Below the pieces are notes generated by a model, which saw only the letters and a list, made by a program, of their open reading frames with translations, was not told where the DNA came from and ran no database searches. 64,000 bases of DNA from CALINF01 sp039980455 (GTDB lineage: Bacteria; Pseudomonadota; Gammaproteobacteria; Pseudomonadales; Halieaceae): the NCBI GenBank assembly GCA_039980455.1, contig JBDXCG010000003.1, positions 62,001 to 126,000 of the forward strand, given 5' to 3'. Position numbers and translations under genes: made by a program. Of this stretch, positions 40,391-49,694 are shown in pieces (the first letter of the stretch is position 1; every line of letters starts with the position of its first letter).

Positions 40391-41602
40391 GTGCCACAAC
40401 GTCAACGGGTTGTTGTACTGGGATCTACAGGGTCGATAGGCGCAAGCACACTCGATGTAATTCGCCATCAGCGCGGGGGCTTTGATGTTTTTGCATTGAG
40501 CGCCAATACCTCTGTATCAGCAATGCTTGCACAATGCCTTGAGTTTTCGCCGCGCTACGCCGTTATGGCTGACGAAGCTGCCGCGCAATCGCTCGCGGAT
40601 CAGTTGCCTTGTGAGTGTGCGACCGAGGTAGTGCATGGCGCGAATGCGCTTGAAGACATAGTGACCCACGAGCAGGTTGATGCGGTATTGGCAGCGATTG
40701 TGGGATCAGCCGGACTACCTGCTACGTTGGCGGCTGCCCGGGCAGGGAAAAAAATTCTGCTGGCCAATAAAGAAGCGCTGGTGATGGCCGGGCACCTGTT
40801 TATGGACGCGGTCAGGGATAGTGGCGCCGTACTATTGCCGATCGACAGCGAGCACAATGCAATTTTCCAGTGTTTACCGGTAAACGAGCGCGCCAAAACC
40901 GGCCTTGATGGTGTGACGGGTATTTTGCTAACTGCATCGGGTGGGCCATTTCGAACCTGGACCTCCGCAGAGATAGCTGCCGCTACCGTGGAGCAGGCAT
41001 GTGCGCACCCTAATTGGTCTATGGGGCGCAAAATCTCAGTTGATTCTGCGAGTCTGATGAACAAGGGGCTCGAGCTGATAGAAGCCTGCTGGCTGTTTGA
41101 CGTGCCACAGGAACAGATAGAAGTCGTTGTGCACCCGCAAAGTATCATTCACTCACTTGTGCAATACGCCGACGGTTCCGTCCTCGCGCAACTGGGCAAC
41201 CCGGATATGCGTACGCCTATAGCCTATGGATTGGGATGGCCTGAACGTATCGACTCTGGTGTTGCTCCGCTCGATCTCGTCGCTATTGGGCAGCTATCCT
41301 TTGAAGCGCCCGACGAGGGCCGTTTCCCTTGTCTGCGGCTCGCTCGTGAGTCGGTATCCGTTGGCGGTACTGCAATGGCGGTATGCAATGCAGCCAATGA
41401 AGTCGCCGTGGCAGCGTTCCTGGATCACGCAATCGGTTTTGGTGATATTCCACATATCATTGAGTCAACGCTGGGTCGCGCCAGTATCGTTGAACCTCGA
41501 AACTTAGCTGTTGTCGAAGAGGCTGACAGGGTCGCGCGTGAGTTGGCGATCGAGGCGATACATAAATTGTCATTTGCGCCAGCTGAACTTCGGAGCCGCT
41601 GA
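40391..41602 (+). CDS. dxr: 1-deoxy-D-xylulose-5-phosphate reductoisomerase
   Basis: Second step of the non-mevalonate isoprenoid pathway: DXP to MEP with NADPH and a divalent metal. Features in the 403 residues: the NADPH loop GSTGSIGASTLDVI, LLANKEALVMAG, the metal/substrate segment PIDSEHNAIFQ, and the flexible loop with NWSMGRKISVDSASLMNKGLE (split motif; Ser and Asn contact the phosphate). The start is GTG. It joins uppS in the same operon, so precursor supply and carrier synthesis are cotranscribed. The last base overlaps the rseP ATG. Confidence 0.97.
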   Translation: MPQRQRVVVLGSTGSIGASTLDVIRHQRGGFDVFALSANTSVSAMLAQCLEFSPRYAVMADEAAAQSLADQLPCECATEVVHGANALEDIVTHEQVDAVLAAIVGSAGLPATLAAARAGKKILLANKEALVMAGHLFMDAVRDSGAVLLPIDSEHNAIFQCLPVNERAKTGLDGVTGILLTASGGPFRTWTSAEIAAATVEQACAHPNWSMGRKISVDSASLMNKGLELIEACWLFDVPQEQIEVVVHPQSIIHSLVQYADGSVLAQLGNPDMRTPIAYGLGWPERIDSGVAPLDLVAIGQLSFEAPDEGRFPCLRLARESVSVGGTAMAVCNAANEVAVAAFLDHAIGFGDIPHIIESTLGRASIVEPRNLAVVEEADRVARELAIEAIHKLSFAPAELRSR

Positions 41603-42954
41603 TGGACCTGCTTTACACCATTGCGATAACAGTCCTGACCCTGGCGGTGCTTGTTACCGTGCACGAGTATGGCCATTTTTGGGTGGCCAGACGCTGTGGG
41701 GTAAAGGTACTGCGCTTCTCTGTTGGCTTTGGTAAGCCCCTGTACAGTTGGCACGACGCTCAGGGCACAGAGTATGTTATTGCAGCCATCCCGCTGGGAG
41801 GCTACGTCAAGATGCTCGACGAACGCGAGGGCAACGTTAGTGTCGATGATCTGGAGGGGGCGTTCAATCGCAAGCCTGTTTTGCAGCGCATCGCGGTAGT
41901 CTCCGCCGGACCGCTGGCCAACTTTGCTCTGGCCATTGTTGCGTTCTGGATGCTCTATTTGGGTGGTGAGAGTGGCTATTCCCCGGTTGTGGGCGCCGTA
42001 GAACCGGGTTCCGTTGCCGAGGTGGCGGGCCTGGAACCGGGTCAGGAGATCGTCGCGGTAGATGGCGAAGCAACGCCTACATGGCAGGCCCTGTCTTTTC
42101 GCTTGCTGGATCGGATTGGTGATACCGGCAAGATATTATTTTCCATCAAATATCCGGATTCAGATGTTGTGTACCAGTCACAGGGTACGCTGGATTCCTG
42201 GATGTCGGGTGAGGAAGAGCCAGATTTGTTTAGAGGACTGGGTCTTACGCTCTATACCCCTCCTATTGAGCCAATAGCGCGTGAGATCGTGCCAGGCGGC
42301 GCCGCAGAGCGAGCAGGTCTGCAGGCAGGCGACTTAGTTCTGTCTGCTGATGGTATAGCCGTGCCTCTGTGGGAAAATTGGGTAGAGTACGTTCGCGCCC
42401 GGCCCGGTGAGAGCATAGCGATAGCCTATGAGCGCGGTGGGGAAACTCTCACAACGGCTGTAATCCCCGATGCCGTGACAGAGGAAGGAGAATCCTTTGG
42501 TCGAGTCGGAATGGCCGTGGCGCTACCTGAGATGCCTCCTGAAATGCTGCGGGAATTTACCCGAGGCCCTATAGAGGCTCTCGGTGCCAGCGTGGTTCGC
42601 ACCTACGATCTCAGCATTTTCACGCTGAGTTCTATAAAGAAGATGATTCAGGGCCTGATATCGCCAAAAAACTTGAGTGGCCCAATCACCATTGCTAAAG
42701 TGGCGTCCGCCTCAGCCAAGTCAGGGCTGGAGTCGTACATCAGTTTCCTTGCTTTGTTGAGTATTAGCCTGGGTGTGTTGAATTTGCTCCCCATACCTGT
42801 ATTGGATGGGGGTCATTTGATGTATTACACGATAGAGCTATTGGCGGGGCGACCAGTACCTGAGAAAATACAGAATCTGGGATACCAGCTGGGTCTGTTT
42901 GTGGTCTTGGGTATTATGACGTTCGCCCTGTATAACGACTTTTCCCGACTGTAG
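41602..42954 (+). CDS. rseP: Site-2 intramembrane metalloprotease RseP
   Basis: Cuts the anti-sigma factor RseA inside the membrane to release sigma-E in envelope stress, and clears leftover signal peptides. The zinc motif HEYGH (His21, Glu22, His25) is in the first membrane segment and the third ligand region LPIPVLDGGH near residue 395. Two PDZ domains (about 105-200 and 215-300) lie between, each with a GSVAEVAGLEPGQEI-type or GGAAERAGLQAGDLV carboxylate loop. The length of 450 is standard. It is coupled to dxr. Confidence 0.97.
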   Translation: MDLLYTIAITVLTLAVLVTVHEYGHFWVARRCGVKVLRFSVGFGKPLYSWHDAQGTEYVIAAIPLGGYVKMLDEREGNVSVDDLEGAFNRKPVLQRIAVVSAGPLANFALAIVAFWMLYLGGESGYSPVVGAVEPGSVAEVAGLEPGQEIVAVDGEATPTWQALSFRLLDRIGDTGKILFSIKYPDSDVVYQSQGTLDSWMSGEEEPDLFRGLGLTLYTPPIEPIAREIVPGGAAERAGLQAGDLVLSADGIAVPLWENWVEYVRARPGESIAIAYERGGETLTTAVIPDAVTEEGESFGRVGMAVALPEMPPEMLREFTRGPIEALGASVVRTYDLSIFTLSSIKKMIQGLISPKNLSGPITIAKVASASAKSGLESYISFLALLSISLGVLNLLPIPVLDGGHLMYYTIELLAGRPVPEKIQNLGYQLGLFVVLGIMTFALYNDFSRL

Positions 42955-43117
42955 TGCGTTGTGGATAAAGGTAGTCATAGACTGGTTACAAGTGTTTGTG
43001 TGGAGCTGGCAAGCGCTGGCTATGGCCACTAACAGGATGACCGCAGCATTGAGTTCAACAAGAGCATGGAAGACAGACATCCAATACCAAGCACAATCCA
43101 ATAACAGGCGTGATTCA

Positions 43118-45733
43118 TTGGCTGGTTACAAATTGATCAAGCAATTCTCAAGGCGTTTGCTTTGTGTTCTCCTTCTGGTGCCGGTGTTGGCGCAGGCACA
43201 GACGGAGGAGTTCGTTATCTCTGATATCCGGGTAGAAGGTCTGCAGCGGATATCAGCCGGTAGTGTGTTCGCCTCTATGCCGCTTGCCGTTGGTAATGTT
43301 GCGAGTGAGATGGGTATTCGCACTACGGCTCGCTCACTGTTTGCCACAGGAAACTTCGACGATATCCGTATAGGCCGCGACGGCAATGTACTGGTGATTG
43401 TAGTAGCAGAGCGGCCCAGTATTAGTGAGATCAACCTTGAAGGTAACAAGGCCATTGAAACAGAATCTCTTCTGGAGGGTCTCAAAGGCGCAGGCCTAGC
43501 CGTAGGGCAGGTGTTTCAACGCTCGACTCTGGAAGGAATGCAGCTAGAACTGCAACGCCAGTACGTGCAGCAGGGTCGTTACGATGCCGCAATCGAGACC
43601 GAGGTGCTGCCAGAACCACGCAACCGCGTCGCGATCAATATTGATGTTGATGAAGGCAATATTGCCTCGATCAAGCACATCAACGTGGTAGGCAATGAGA
43701 TCTATACAGACGAAGAGCTCACGGATTTCTTCGAGCTGAAAACCACAGGCTGGCTGTCATTTTTTACCAACGACGACAAGTACTCTCGAGAGAAGCTCAC
43801 CGGTGACCTGGAGTCACTGACCTCGTATTACATGGACCGAGGTTATCTGCAGTTCAGTATTGATTCAACACAGGTGTCGGTCTCTCCAAACAAGGAAGAA
43901 GTTTACGTCACTGCCAATGTCACTGAGGGCGAGAAGTTCACCGTGAGTGAAGTCGGATTGTCTGGCGACCTGGTGCTGCCGGAAGCTGACCTGAACCGTT
44001 TCTTGTTGGTTACCCCCGGGCAAACCTTTTCTCAGCAGCTGATCACATCCACCGAAGATTACCTCACCCGGCGTCTCGGCAACGAAGGTTACAACTTTGC
44101 TAAGGTAACCGGTATTCCCGAAGTGAACGACGAAGACAACACGGTGGCGATGAAGTTTTTCGTCGACCCCGGTAAGCGAACGTATGTGCGTCGCATTAGT
44201 TTCAAAGGCAACACGAAAACGGCTGATGATGTGCTGCGTCGAGAAATGCGCCAGATGGAGAGTGCTCCAGCCTCGGCAGCGGCCATTGAGCAATCGCGAG
44301 TCAGGCTCGAGAGGCTTGGTTTCTTCGCCAGGGCCACCGTTGAGACTCCCGAGGTTGCAGGTACAGACGACCTGATCGATGTGGTATTCGAGGTAGAGGA
44401 ACAGTCTTCAGGTAGTATTGGCGCCAGCTTCGGTTATGCGCAGGACGCCGGTTTGATTCTGGGTTTGAACCTGCAGCAGGATAACTTTCTGGGAACGGGC
44501 AAGCGCGTGAGTCTGGGGCTAAATGCATCCAAGTACCAGGATTTGTACAACTTCAGCTATACCAACCCCTACTATACCGAAGACGGTGTCAGCCGCGGAT
44601 TCAATGTGTTCTACCGCTCTACTGACTTGTCTGAGGTGAACGTGGCGAGCTACACCACAGATACATTGGGTGCCGCACTGAACTTTGGCTACCCGATCAA
44701 GGAAACAGAGAGATTGGGCTTTAGCTTCGGCGTCTCCAATACCGATATCACGGCAGGTCGCTTTGCGGTTCAGGAAATCAAGGCGAGTCCACGGTTATTG
44801 GACGGTGTGGACGACTACTATGAAAGCACGCAGCTGGCCGGTGGTACCTATTCGGCTCCAGAAGAACTGTTCCCGATCAGCGACCTACCGTTGGATGCGC
44901 TGAGCCCGCCGCCTGAGCCCGGCTTTTTGGATGAGAATGGTGATGAGTATCTTAACTTCACAACGACTGGAAGCTGGACTCAGTCGACACTGAACCGCGG
45001 GCGTCTCGCGACCCGTGGAGCGTCTCAGTCAGTAGCGTTGGAAGTGTCTGTGCCAGGCTCGGATCTGGAGTTTTACAAGCTTACTTACCGTGGAGAAATT
45101 TACTTCCCGCTGACACAGCGCTGGACTTTGCGACTACGCACAGAGCTTGGCTATGGCGATGGCTACGGCGATACCACAGAACTGCCGTTCTATGAGCATT
45201 TCTTTGGCGGAGGTTTCGGATCGGTGCGCGGTTTCCAGAGCAATACACTGGGTCCACGCAGTACACAGCCGAAAGGCTACGTGGTAGGGCAGCCGATAAC
45301 GGCCATTGACGAAAATGGCAATCCTACTGAAGTGGGTGGGCCTACTGGGCAGGAGTTCGGCTACGTGGTAGACCCAGCGACAGGCAAGATCGTCGTTGAT
45401 GACTTCCAGAACAGACGTCTTGAACCGTTCGGTGGCAATGTTCTTGTAGAAGGTGGTGCAGAGATTCTGTTCCCACTGCCTTTCATCAAGGATCAATCCA
45501 AGCTGCGTACGGCCTTCTTTGTTGATGCAGGAAACGTGTTTAGCACCCAGTGCCTGGCTAGTCAGGTAAATTGCTATGACGTAGATGTTGATGAGATCCG
45601 TTATTCAGTGGGCGTAGGACTAACGTACTACAGCGGATTTGGTCCAATATCATTTAGCCTTGCCAAGCCTATGAATACCGATCCTTCCGATAGGGAAGAG
45701 GCATTCCAGTTTACGCTGGGTCGGGGTTTCTGA
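43118..45733 (+). CDS. bamA: Outer-membrane protein assembly factor BamA
   Basis: Core of the BAM complex: five periplasmic POTRA domains (about residues 30-430) and a 16-strand barrel. POTRA 1 begins FVISDIRVEGLQRISAG; the barrel has the VRGF motif in GSVRGFQSNTLGPR and ends GRGF with a terminal Phe. The start is uncertain. The frame is open from 42959, but TTG 43118 gives a short basic n-region and a clean signal peptide ending AQAQ. An alternative is TTG 43133. Two long surface loops stand out, one rich in Pro/Asp/Glu (PPPEPGFLDENGDEYL) and one after VRGF with DENGNPTEVGGPTG. It lies between rseP and skp, the standard order. Confidence 0.95.
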   Translation: MAGYKLIKQFSRRLLCVLLLVPVLAQAQTEEFVISDIRVEGLQRISAGSVFASMPLAVGNVASEMGIRTTARSLFATGNFDDIRIGRDGNVLVIVVAERPSISEINLEGNKAIETESLLEGLKGAGLAVGQVFQRSTLEGMQLELQRQYVQQGRYDAAIETEVLPEPRNRVAINIDVDEGNIASIKHINVVGNEIYTDEELTDFFELKTTGWLSFFTNDDKYSREKLTGDLESLTSYYMDRGYLQFSIDSTQVSVSPNKEEVYVTANVTEGEKFTVSEVGLSGDLVLPEADLNRFLLVTPGQTFSQQLITSTEDYLTRRLGNEGYNFAKVTGIPEVNDEDNTVAMKFFVDPGKRTYVRRISFKGNTKTADDVLRREMRQMESAPASAAAIEQSRVRLERLGFFARATVETPEVAGTDDLIDVVFEVEEQSSGSIGASFGYAQDAGLILGLNLQQDNFLGTGKRVSLGLNASKYQDLYNFSYTNPYYTEDGVSRGFNVFYRSTDLSEVNVASYTTDTLGAALNFGYPIKETERLGFSFGVSNTDITAGRFAVQEIKASPRLLDGVDDYYESTQLAGGTYSAPEELFPISDLPLDALSPPPEPGFLDENGDEYLNFTTTGSWTQSTLNRGRLATRGASQSVALEVSVPGSDLEFYKLTYRGEIYFPLTQRWTLRLRTELGYGDGYGDTTELPFYEHFFGGGFGSVRGFQSNTLGPRSTQPKGYVVGQPITAIDENGNPTEVGGPTGQEFGYVVDPATGKIVVDDFQNRRLEPFGGNVLVEGGAEILFPLPFIKDQSKLRTAFFVDAGNVFSTQCLASQVNCYDVDVDEIRYSVGVGLTYYSGFGPISFSLAKPMNTDPSDREEAFQFTLGRGF

Positions 45734-45765
45734 TTTTTTATTAGTAATGTGATGTGGAGAGTATT

Positions 45766-46284
45766 GTGTTCAATTTACTAAGAGTGTGTGTGGTCGCCGT
45801 AGCGTTTACGCTGCCTTCAATGGCGTGGGCCCAGGGCAAGATTGCCGTCGTCAATTTGCAGGAAGCAATCCTGCAAAGCGATATTGCGCAAAAACGCCTC
45901 GCTGAGGTGCGTAATGGGGAGGACTACAAGAGTGACAAAGCTGAGTTCGACCGATTGAAGGCTGAGTTCGATGAACTGGTGAAAGAGTTCCAGAAGGATG
46001 CAGCTGCGATGAGTCAGGAGCAGCAAGTTGCCGCGCGCCAGAAACTGGCGAGCAAGCAGGCAGACCTGGAGCACGTGACCGGGAAACTGCAGCAAGCGGA
46101 GCAACTTGCCGGACAGACGTTGTTGCAGGAGATGTCTCCTAAAGTACAGGACGTGCTGCGAGATTTGATCGCTACAGAAGGCATTGGTCTGCTTCTGCAA
46201 AGGTCGTCTGTGATTCACGCCGACGCGGGCTACAGTGTTACGGCAAAAGTGACCGACAAGCTAAACCAGATGCCTGCCGAGTAA
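45766..46284 (+). CDS. skp: Periplasmic chaperone Skp (OmpH)
   Basis: A 172-residue periplasmic chaperone that holds unfolded outer-membrane proteins on the way to BamA. The signal peptide ends PSMAWAQ; the mature start GKIAVVNLQEAILQS forms the trimer core strand; residues about 50-125 are the charged coiled-coil tentacle (FDRLKAEFDELVKEFQKDAA); the C-terminus returns to the core. Two GTG starts are possible; GGAGAG fits the second (45766) better than the first (45754). It lies between bamA and lpxD, the usual position. Confidence 0.93.
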   Translation: MFNLLRVCVVAVAFTLPSMAWAQGKIAVVNLQEAILQSDIAQKRLAEVRNGEDYKSDKAEFDRLKAEFDELVKEFQKDAAAMSQEQQVAARQKLASKQADLEHVTGKLQQAEQLAGQTLLQEMSPKVQDVLRDLIATEGIGLLLQRSSVIHADAGYSVTAKVTDKLNQMPAE

Positions 46285-46293
46285 ACACAGCCT

Positions 46294-47298
46294 GTGTTTA
46301 CCCTGGGAGAACTGGCTGAACAACTTGGTCTGGAGTTCTCAGGCAATTCCCAGCGGACGCTAAAAAGTATAGCGCCGCTGGCCTCAGCGGGTTCTGATCA
46401 GCTGAGCTTCCTGTCGAATCGAAAGTATATTGATCAACTCGCGGCAACTGCCGCGGGGGCTGTCATCGTGCACCCCGATCTGCAGCAGCATAGTCCTGTT
46501 GATGTGCTGTTATCAAAAGATCCCTATCGCAGCTACGCTCAGGCGACCCAGCTTTACACTCAAGAGCCGCGCCCCCAGCCGGGTATACATGCGACGGCTG
46601 TCGTCGATGACACTGTGCAGATGGGTGAGGGTGTATCTATTGGCCCATTTGCGCTGGTTGAGGCCGGGGTTAGTCTCGGTGACGGTGTTGCCATAGGCTC
46701 CCACTGTAGCGTGGGTGCGCACGCGATGTTAGGTGCCGGTACTCGGTTGTATCCGGGTGTGGTCGTTAATCATCGCGTTGTGCTGGGACTTGATTGTGCC
46801 ATACATAGCAATAGCGTGATTGGAGCAGATGGCTACGGCTATGCACCTCATCAAGACGGGTGGGAGAAAATCTGCCAGTTAGGCAGTGTACGCATAGGTG
46901 ACCGAGTTGAAATCGGCGCCAGTAGCACAGTGGACCGTGGCGCGCTGGACGATACGATCATCGAGGATGACGTAATCATCGATGACCAAGTGCATATTGG
47001 TCACAACTGTCGCATCGGAAAAAATACCGCGATAGTGGCTTGCGTGGGTGTTGCTGGAAGTACGAATATTGGAGCGAATTGCACGTTGGCAGGCCAGGTT
47101 GGCGTGTCTGGACACTTGTCCATTTGTGACAACGTCGTACTGACTGGGCAGGCGCGGGTAACCAAGTCCATTACAGAACCTGGTGTATACGGTTCTGGCA
47201 CGCCGCTAGCGCCACAGCGCGAATGGGCTCGCAATGCGATAAGATTCACGCAGTTAGATAGCCTGCATCAGCGGCTGAAAAAACTGGAAGACCGATAA
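46294..47298 (+). CDS. lpxD: UDP-3-O-(3-hydroxyacyl)glucosamine N-acyltransferase
   Basis: Third acylation step of lipid A synthesis: adds a 3-hydroxyacyl chain to the amino group of the UDP-glucosamine intermediate. The 334 residues hold an N-terminal uridine-binding domain (FTLGELAEQLGLEFSG, with LSFLSNRKYID), a left-handed beta-helix of hexapeptide repeats, and a C-terminal helix. The catalytic histidine lies in DDQVHIGHNCRIGKN. The start is GTG at 46294, nine bases behind skp. Confidence 0.97.
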   Translation: MFTLGELAEQLGLEFSGNSQRTLKSIAPLASAGSDQLSFLSNRKYIDQLAATAAGAVIVHPDLQQHSPVDVLLSKDPYRSYAQATQLYTQEPRPQPGIHATAVVDDTVQMGEGVSIGPFALVEAGVSLGDGVAIGSHCSVGAHAMLGAGTRLYPGVVVNHRVVLGLDCAIHSNSVIGADGYGYAPHQDGWEKICQLGSVRIGDRVEIGASSTVDRGALDDTIIEDDVIIDDQVHIGHNCRIGKNTAIVACVGVAGSTNIGANCTLAGQVGVSGHLSICDNVVLTGQARVTKSITEPGVYGSGTPLAPQREWARNAIRFTQLDSLHQRLKKLEDR

Positions 47299-47331
47299 TA
47301 ACCATCCCCCGACTTCAGGAGTTCCCGTCCC

Positions 47332-47769
47332 ATGATGGACATCACAGAGATTCGCAACACATTGCCTCATCGCTACCCCTTCCTGTTGGTAGATCGTGTC
47401 GTCGAGCTTGTTCCAGGGGAATCGATTGTCGCCTATAAGAACTTGTCAGTTAACGAACCTTTCTTTGACGGCCATTTTCCTTCGCACCCAGTTTTCCCTG
47501 GTGTGCTGCTACTGGAAGCCATGGCGCAGGCTGCAGGTATTCTCGGTTTCAGGACCATGGGGAAAACCCCGGAAGATGGTTCTATCTACTACTTTGTGGG
47601 TGCTGACAAGCTGCGCTACAAGCGCCCCTGTGTTCCGGGCGACCAGGTGATGTTGCGCGCCTCCATTTTGAGCGAGCGTCGCGGGATATGGAAGTTTGAA
47701 GTGAGCTCTGATGTAGGTGGAGAGCTCTGTGCTTCAGCAACTATTTTGTGTGCTGACCGCGAGATATGA
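47332..47769 (+). CDS. fabZ: 3-hydroxyacyl-[acyl-carrier-protein] dehydratase FabZ
   Basis: Dehydrates 3-hydroxyacyl-ACP in fatty acid elongation and competes with LpxA/LpxD for that substrate. The 145-residue hot-dog protein has the substrate tunnel start PHRYPFLLVDRV, the catalytic His in GHFPSHPVFPGVLLLEAMAQ and, in the same motif, the catalytic Glu. AGGAG lies 10 bases before the first of two adjacent ATGs. The stop overlaps lpxA by four bases. Confidence 0.98.
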   Translation: MMDITEIRNTLPHRYPFLLVDRVVELVPGESIVAYKNLSVNEPFFDGHFPSHPVFPGVLLLEAMAQAAGILGFRTMGKTPEDGSIYYFVGADKLRYKRPCVPGDQVMLRASILSERRGIWKFEVSSDVGGELCASATILCADREI

Positions 47770-48536
47770 TTCATCCACAGGCCATTGTAGATCCGTCAGC
47801 CAAGTTGGCTGATGACGTCTCGGTGGGTCCCTGGAGTTTTATTGGCGCAGACGTAGAAATTGGCGCTGGTACCGTTATCGAACCCCATGTCGTGATCCGC
47901 GGGCCAACTCAGATTGGTGCGCGGAACCGAATTTTCCAGTTCTCATCTGTTGGAGAGGCAACCCCCGACCTCAAGTATCGTGATGAACCAACACGCCTAA
48001 TCATTGGGGACGATAACGTCATTCGTGAGAGCGTTACGATTCACCGCGGTACAATTCAAGGTCGCTCCGAAACGGTGATCGGCGACAGCAATCTGATTAT
48101 GGCCTATGCGCACGTGGGGCATGACAGCATTATCGGTAACCACACTATCTTGGTTAACAACACGGCTTTGGCCGGTCATGTGTATGTGGGCGATTGGGCT
48201 ATTTTGAGCGGCTATACCCTGGTCCACCAGTTTTGCAGGATCGGTGAGCACAGCTTTAGCGGCATGGGTACCGCCATAGGCAAAGATGTGCCTGCCTACG
48301 TTACCGTTAGCGGATCACCCGCAGAAGCTAAAACAATTAATAGCGAGGGCTTGCGACGTCGTGGATTTTCCTCAGATTCGATCCACCAGTTGCGCCGTGC
48401 TTTCAAGATTCTGTACCGCCAGGGTTTAACCCTTGAGATAGCGCTACAGCGATTGGAAACCATGCTCAGTGATGCACCCGAAGTGCAGGCCTTGATCGAC
48501 TCCATTCAGGCGTCAGAACGGGGTATTGTCCGCTAG
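47766..48536 (+). CDS. lpxA: UDP-N-acetylglucosamine O-acyltransferase
   Basis: First step of lipid A synthesis: transfers a 3-hydroxyacyl chain from ACP to UDP-GlcNAc. It is a 256-residue trimeric beta-helix protein. Motifs: MIHPQAIVDPSAKLADDVSV at the start, the catalytic His in MAYAHVGHDSIIG, GYTLVHQFCRIGEHSFSG, and the C-terminal helices beginning GFSSDSIHQLRRAFKILYR. It overlaps fabZ by four bases and its stop is directly followed by the lpxB ATG. Confidence 0.98.
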   Translation: MIHPQAIVDPSAKLADDVSVGPWSFIGADVEIGAGTVIEPHVVIRGPTQIGARNRIFQFSSVGEATPDLKYRDEPTRLIIGDDNVIRESVTIHRGTIQGRSETVIGDSNLIMAYAHVGHDSIIGNHTILVNNTALAGHVYVGDWAILSGYTLVHQFCRIGEHSFSGMGTAIGKDVPAYVTVSGSPAEAKTINSEGLRRRGFSSDSIHQLRRAFKILYRQGLTLEIALQRLETMLSDAPEVQALIDSIQASERGIVR

Positions 48537-49694
48537 ATGTCTGACTCTCGCCTGCGCATCGGCGTACTGGCGGGCGAGGCCTCAGGCGACATCCTGGGCG
48601 CGCGCCTACTCATTGAGCTGCGTAAGGCGTACCCCGACCTCATTGTAGAAGGAATAGGCGGCCCCTTGATGGAGGCGCAGGGCATGTCGAGTCTGTTCCC
48701 GATGGATCGGTTATCCGTAATCGGTCTTGTCGAACCGCTAAAACGCCTCCCGGAGTTGTTGCGCATTCGCCGCGACGTGTATGAGCATTTTCGTTGCTCT
48801 CCACCGGATCTGTTTCTTGGCATAGACTCTCCGGATTTCACATTACACTTAGAACAAAAGCTCAAGCGTATTGGTATTCCCACCGCACATCTGGTGAGCC
48901 CAACTGTTTGGGCCTGGCGCAGTTGGAGAGTTCGCAAGATCAAGCGAGCCGTAGACCTCATGCTGTGCCTCTTCCCTTTCGAAACATCCGTTTATGCGCG
49001 ACATGATATCTGCGCTGAATTCGTAGGGCATCCACTGGCGGACGAGATAGCCCCTTCACCGGATCGCGTCGGCGCACGTGCGGCTCTTGATTTGTCATCA
49101 GACGCAACGGTGCTGGCCCTGTTGCCGGGTAGCCGCTCTGGCGAGGTAGCGCGTTTGCTACCGCATTTCCTGGAAACGGTTCAGTTGCTGCGCGAGCAAC
49201 ATCCGGCGCTGGAAGCTGTCATACCTGCGGCTAGTGCACAGCGCAGGCGACAGATCGATGAGATATTGGCGGCCCATTCAATGTCTGGCGTACGCGTGCT
49301 CGATGGGGAAGCACGGCTGGCCATGACGGCTGCTGACGCAGTATTGCTGGCCTCGGGTACAGCCACATTGGAGGCTGCACTACTGCAACGCCCAATGGTG
49401 GTGGCATACCGCATGTCGGCTCTTTCGTTTGCGATCATGTACTCATTGGCAACGACTTCCTATGTCTCGTTGCCCAATATTCTGCTCGATAGCCCGGTCA
49501 TACCCGAGTTCTTTCAGAATGACGCCTGCGCGGATAATCTGGCATCGGCGGTTTTGCCGCTGCTTGGAGGAGGTCGTAAAGCGCAAGAGCAGCAGGAGGC
49601 GTTTGCATCTCTGCATGCATCGCTCTCTCTAAACTACGCGCACCGCGCAGTGAACTCGCTGCTTGGATTAATCGATAGGAAAAAAAAAGAATGA
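48537..49694 (+). CDS. lpxB: Lipid A disaccharide synthase
   Basis: Glycosyltransferase that joins UDP-2,3-diacylglucosamine to lipid X. The 385-residue GT-B-like enzyme has the start LRIGVLAGEASGDILGARL, the region FLGIDSPDFTLHLEQKLK, SPTVWAWRSWRVRKIK and the donor-site ALLPGSRSGEVARLLP with SGTATLEAAL. A run of nine adenines (49680-49688) near the end encodes the final lysines and serves as part of the spacing to rnhB, which overlaps by four bases. Confidence 0.97.
   Translation: MSDSRLRIGVLAGEASGDILGARLLIELRKAYPDLIVEGIGGPLMEAQGMSSLFPMDRLSVIGLVEPLKRLPELLRIRRDVYEHFRCSPPDLFLGIDSPDFTLHLEQKLKRIGIPTAHLVSPTVWAWRSWRVRKIKRAVDLMLCLFPFETSVYARHDICAEFVGHPLADEIAPSPDRVGARAALDLSSDATVLALLPGSRSGEVARLLPHFLETVQLLREQHPALEAVIPAASAQRRRQIDEILAAHSMSGVRVLDGEARLAMTAADAVLLASGTATLEAALLQRPMVVAYRMSALSFAIMYSLATTSYVSLPNILLDSPVIPEFFQNDACADNLASAVLPLLGGGRKAQEQQEAFASLHASLSLNYAHRAVNSLLGLIDRKKKE

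Noticed and set aside
49680..49688. Nine-adenine run at the lpxB/rnhB junction as a frameshift site
   Set aside because: The lpxB frame ends a few codons later and rnhB has its own ATG; slippage would not create a useful product. At most it is a mutation-prone spot.
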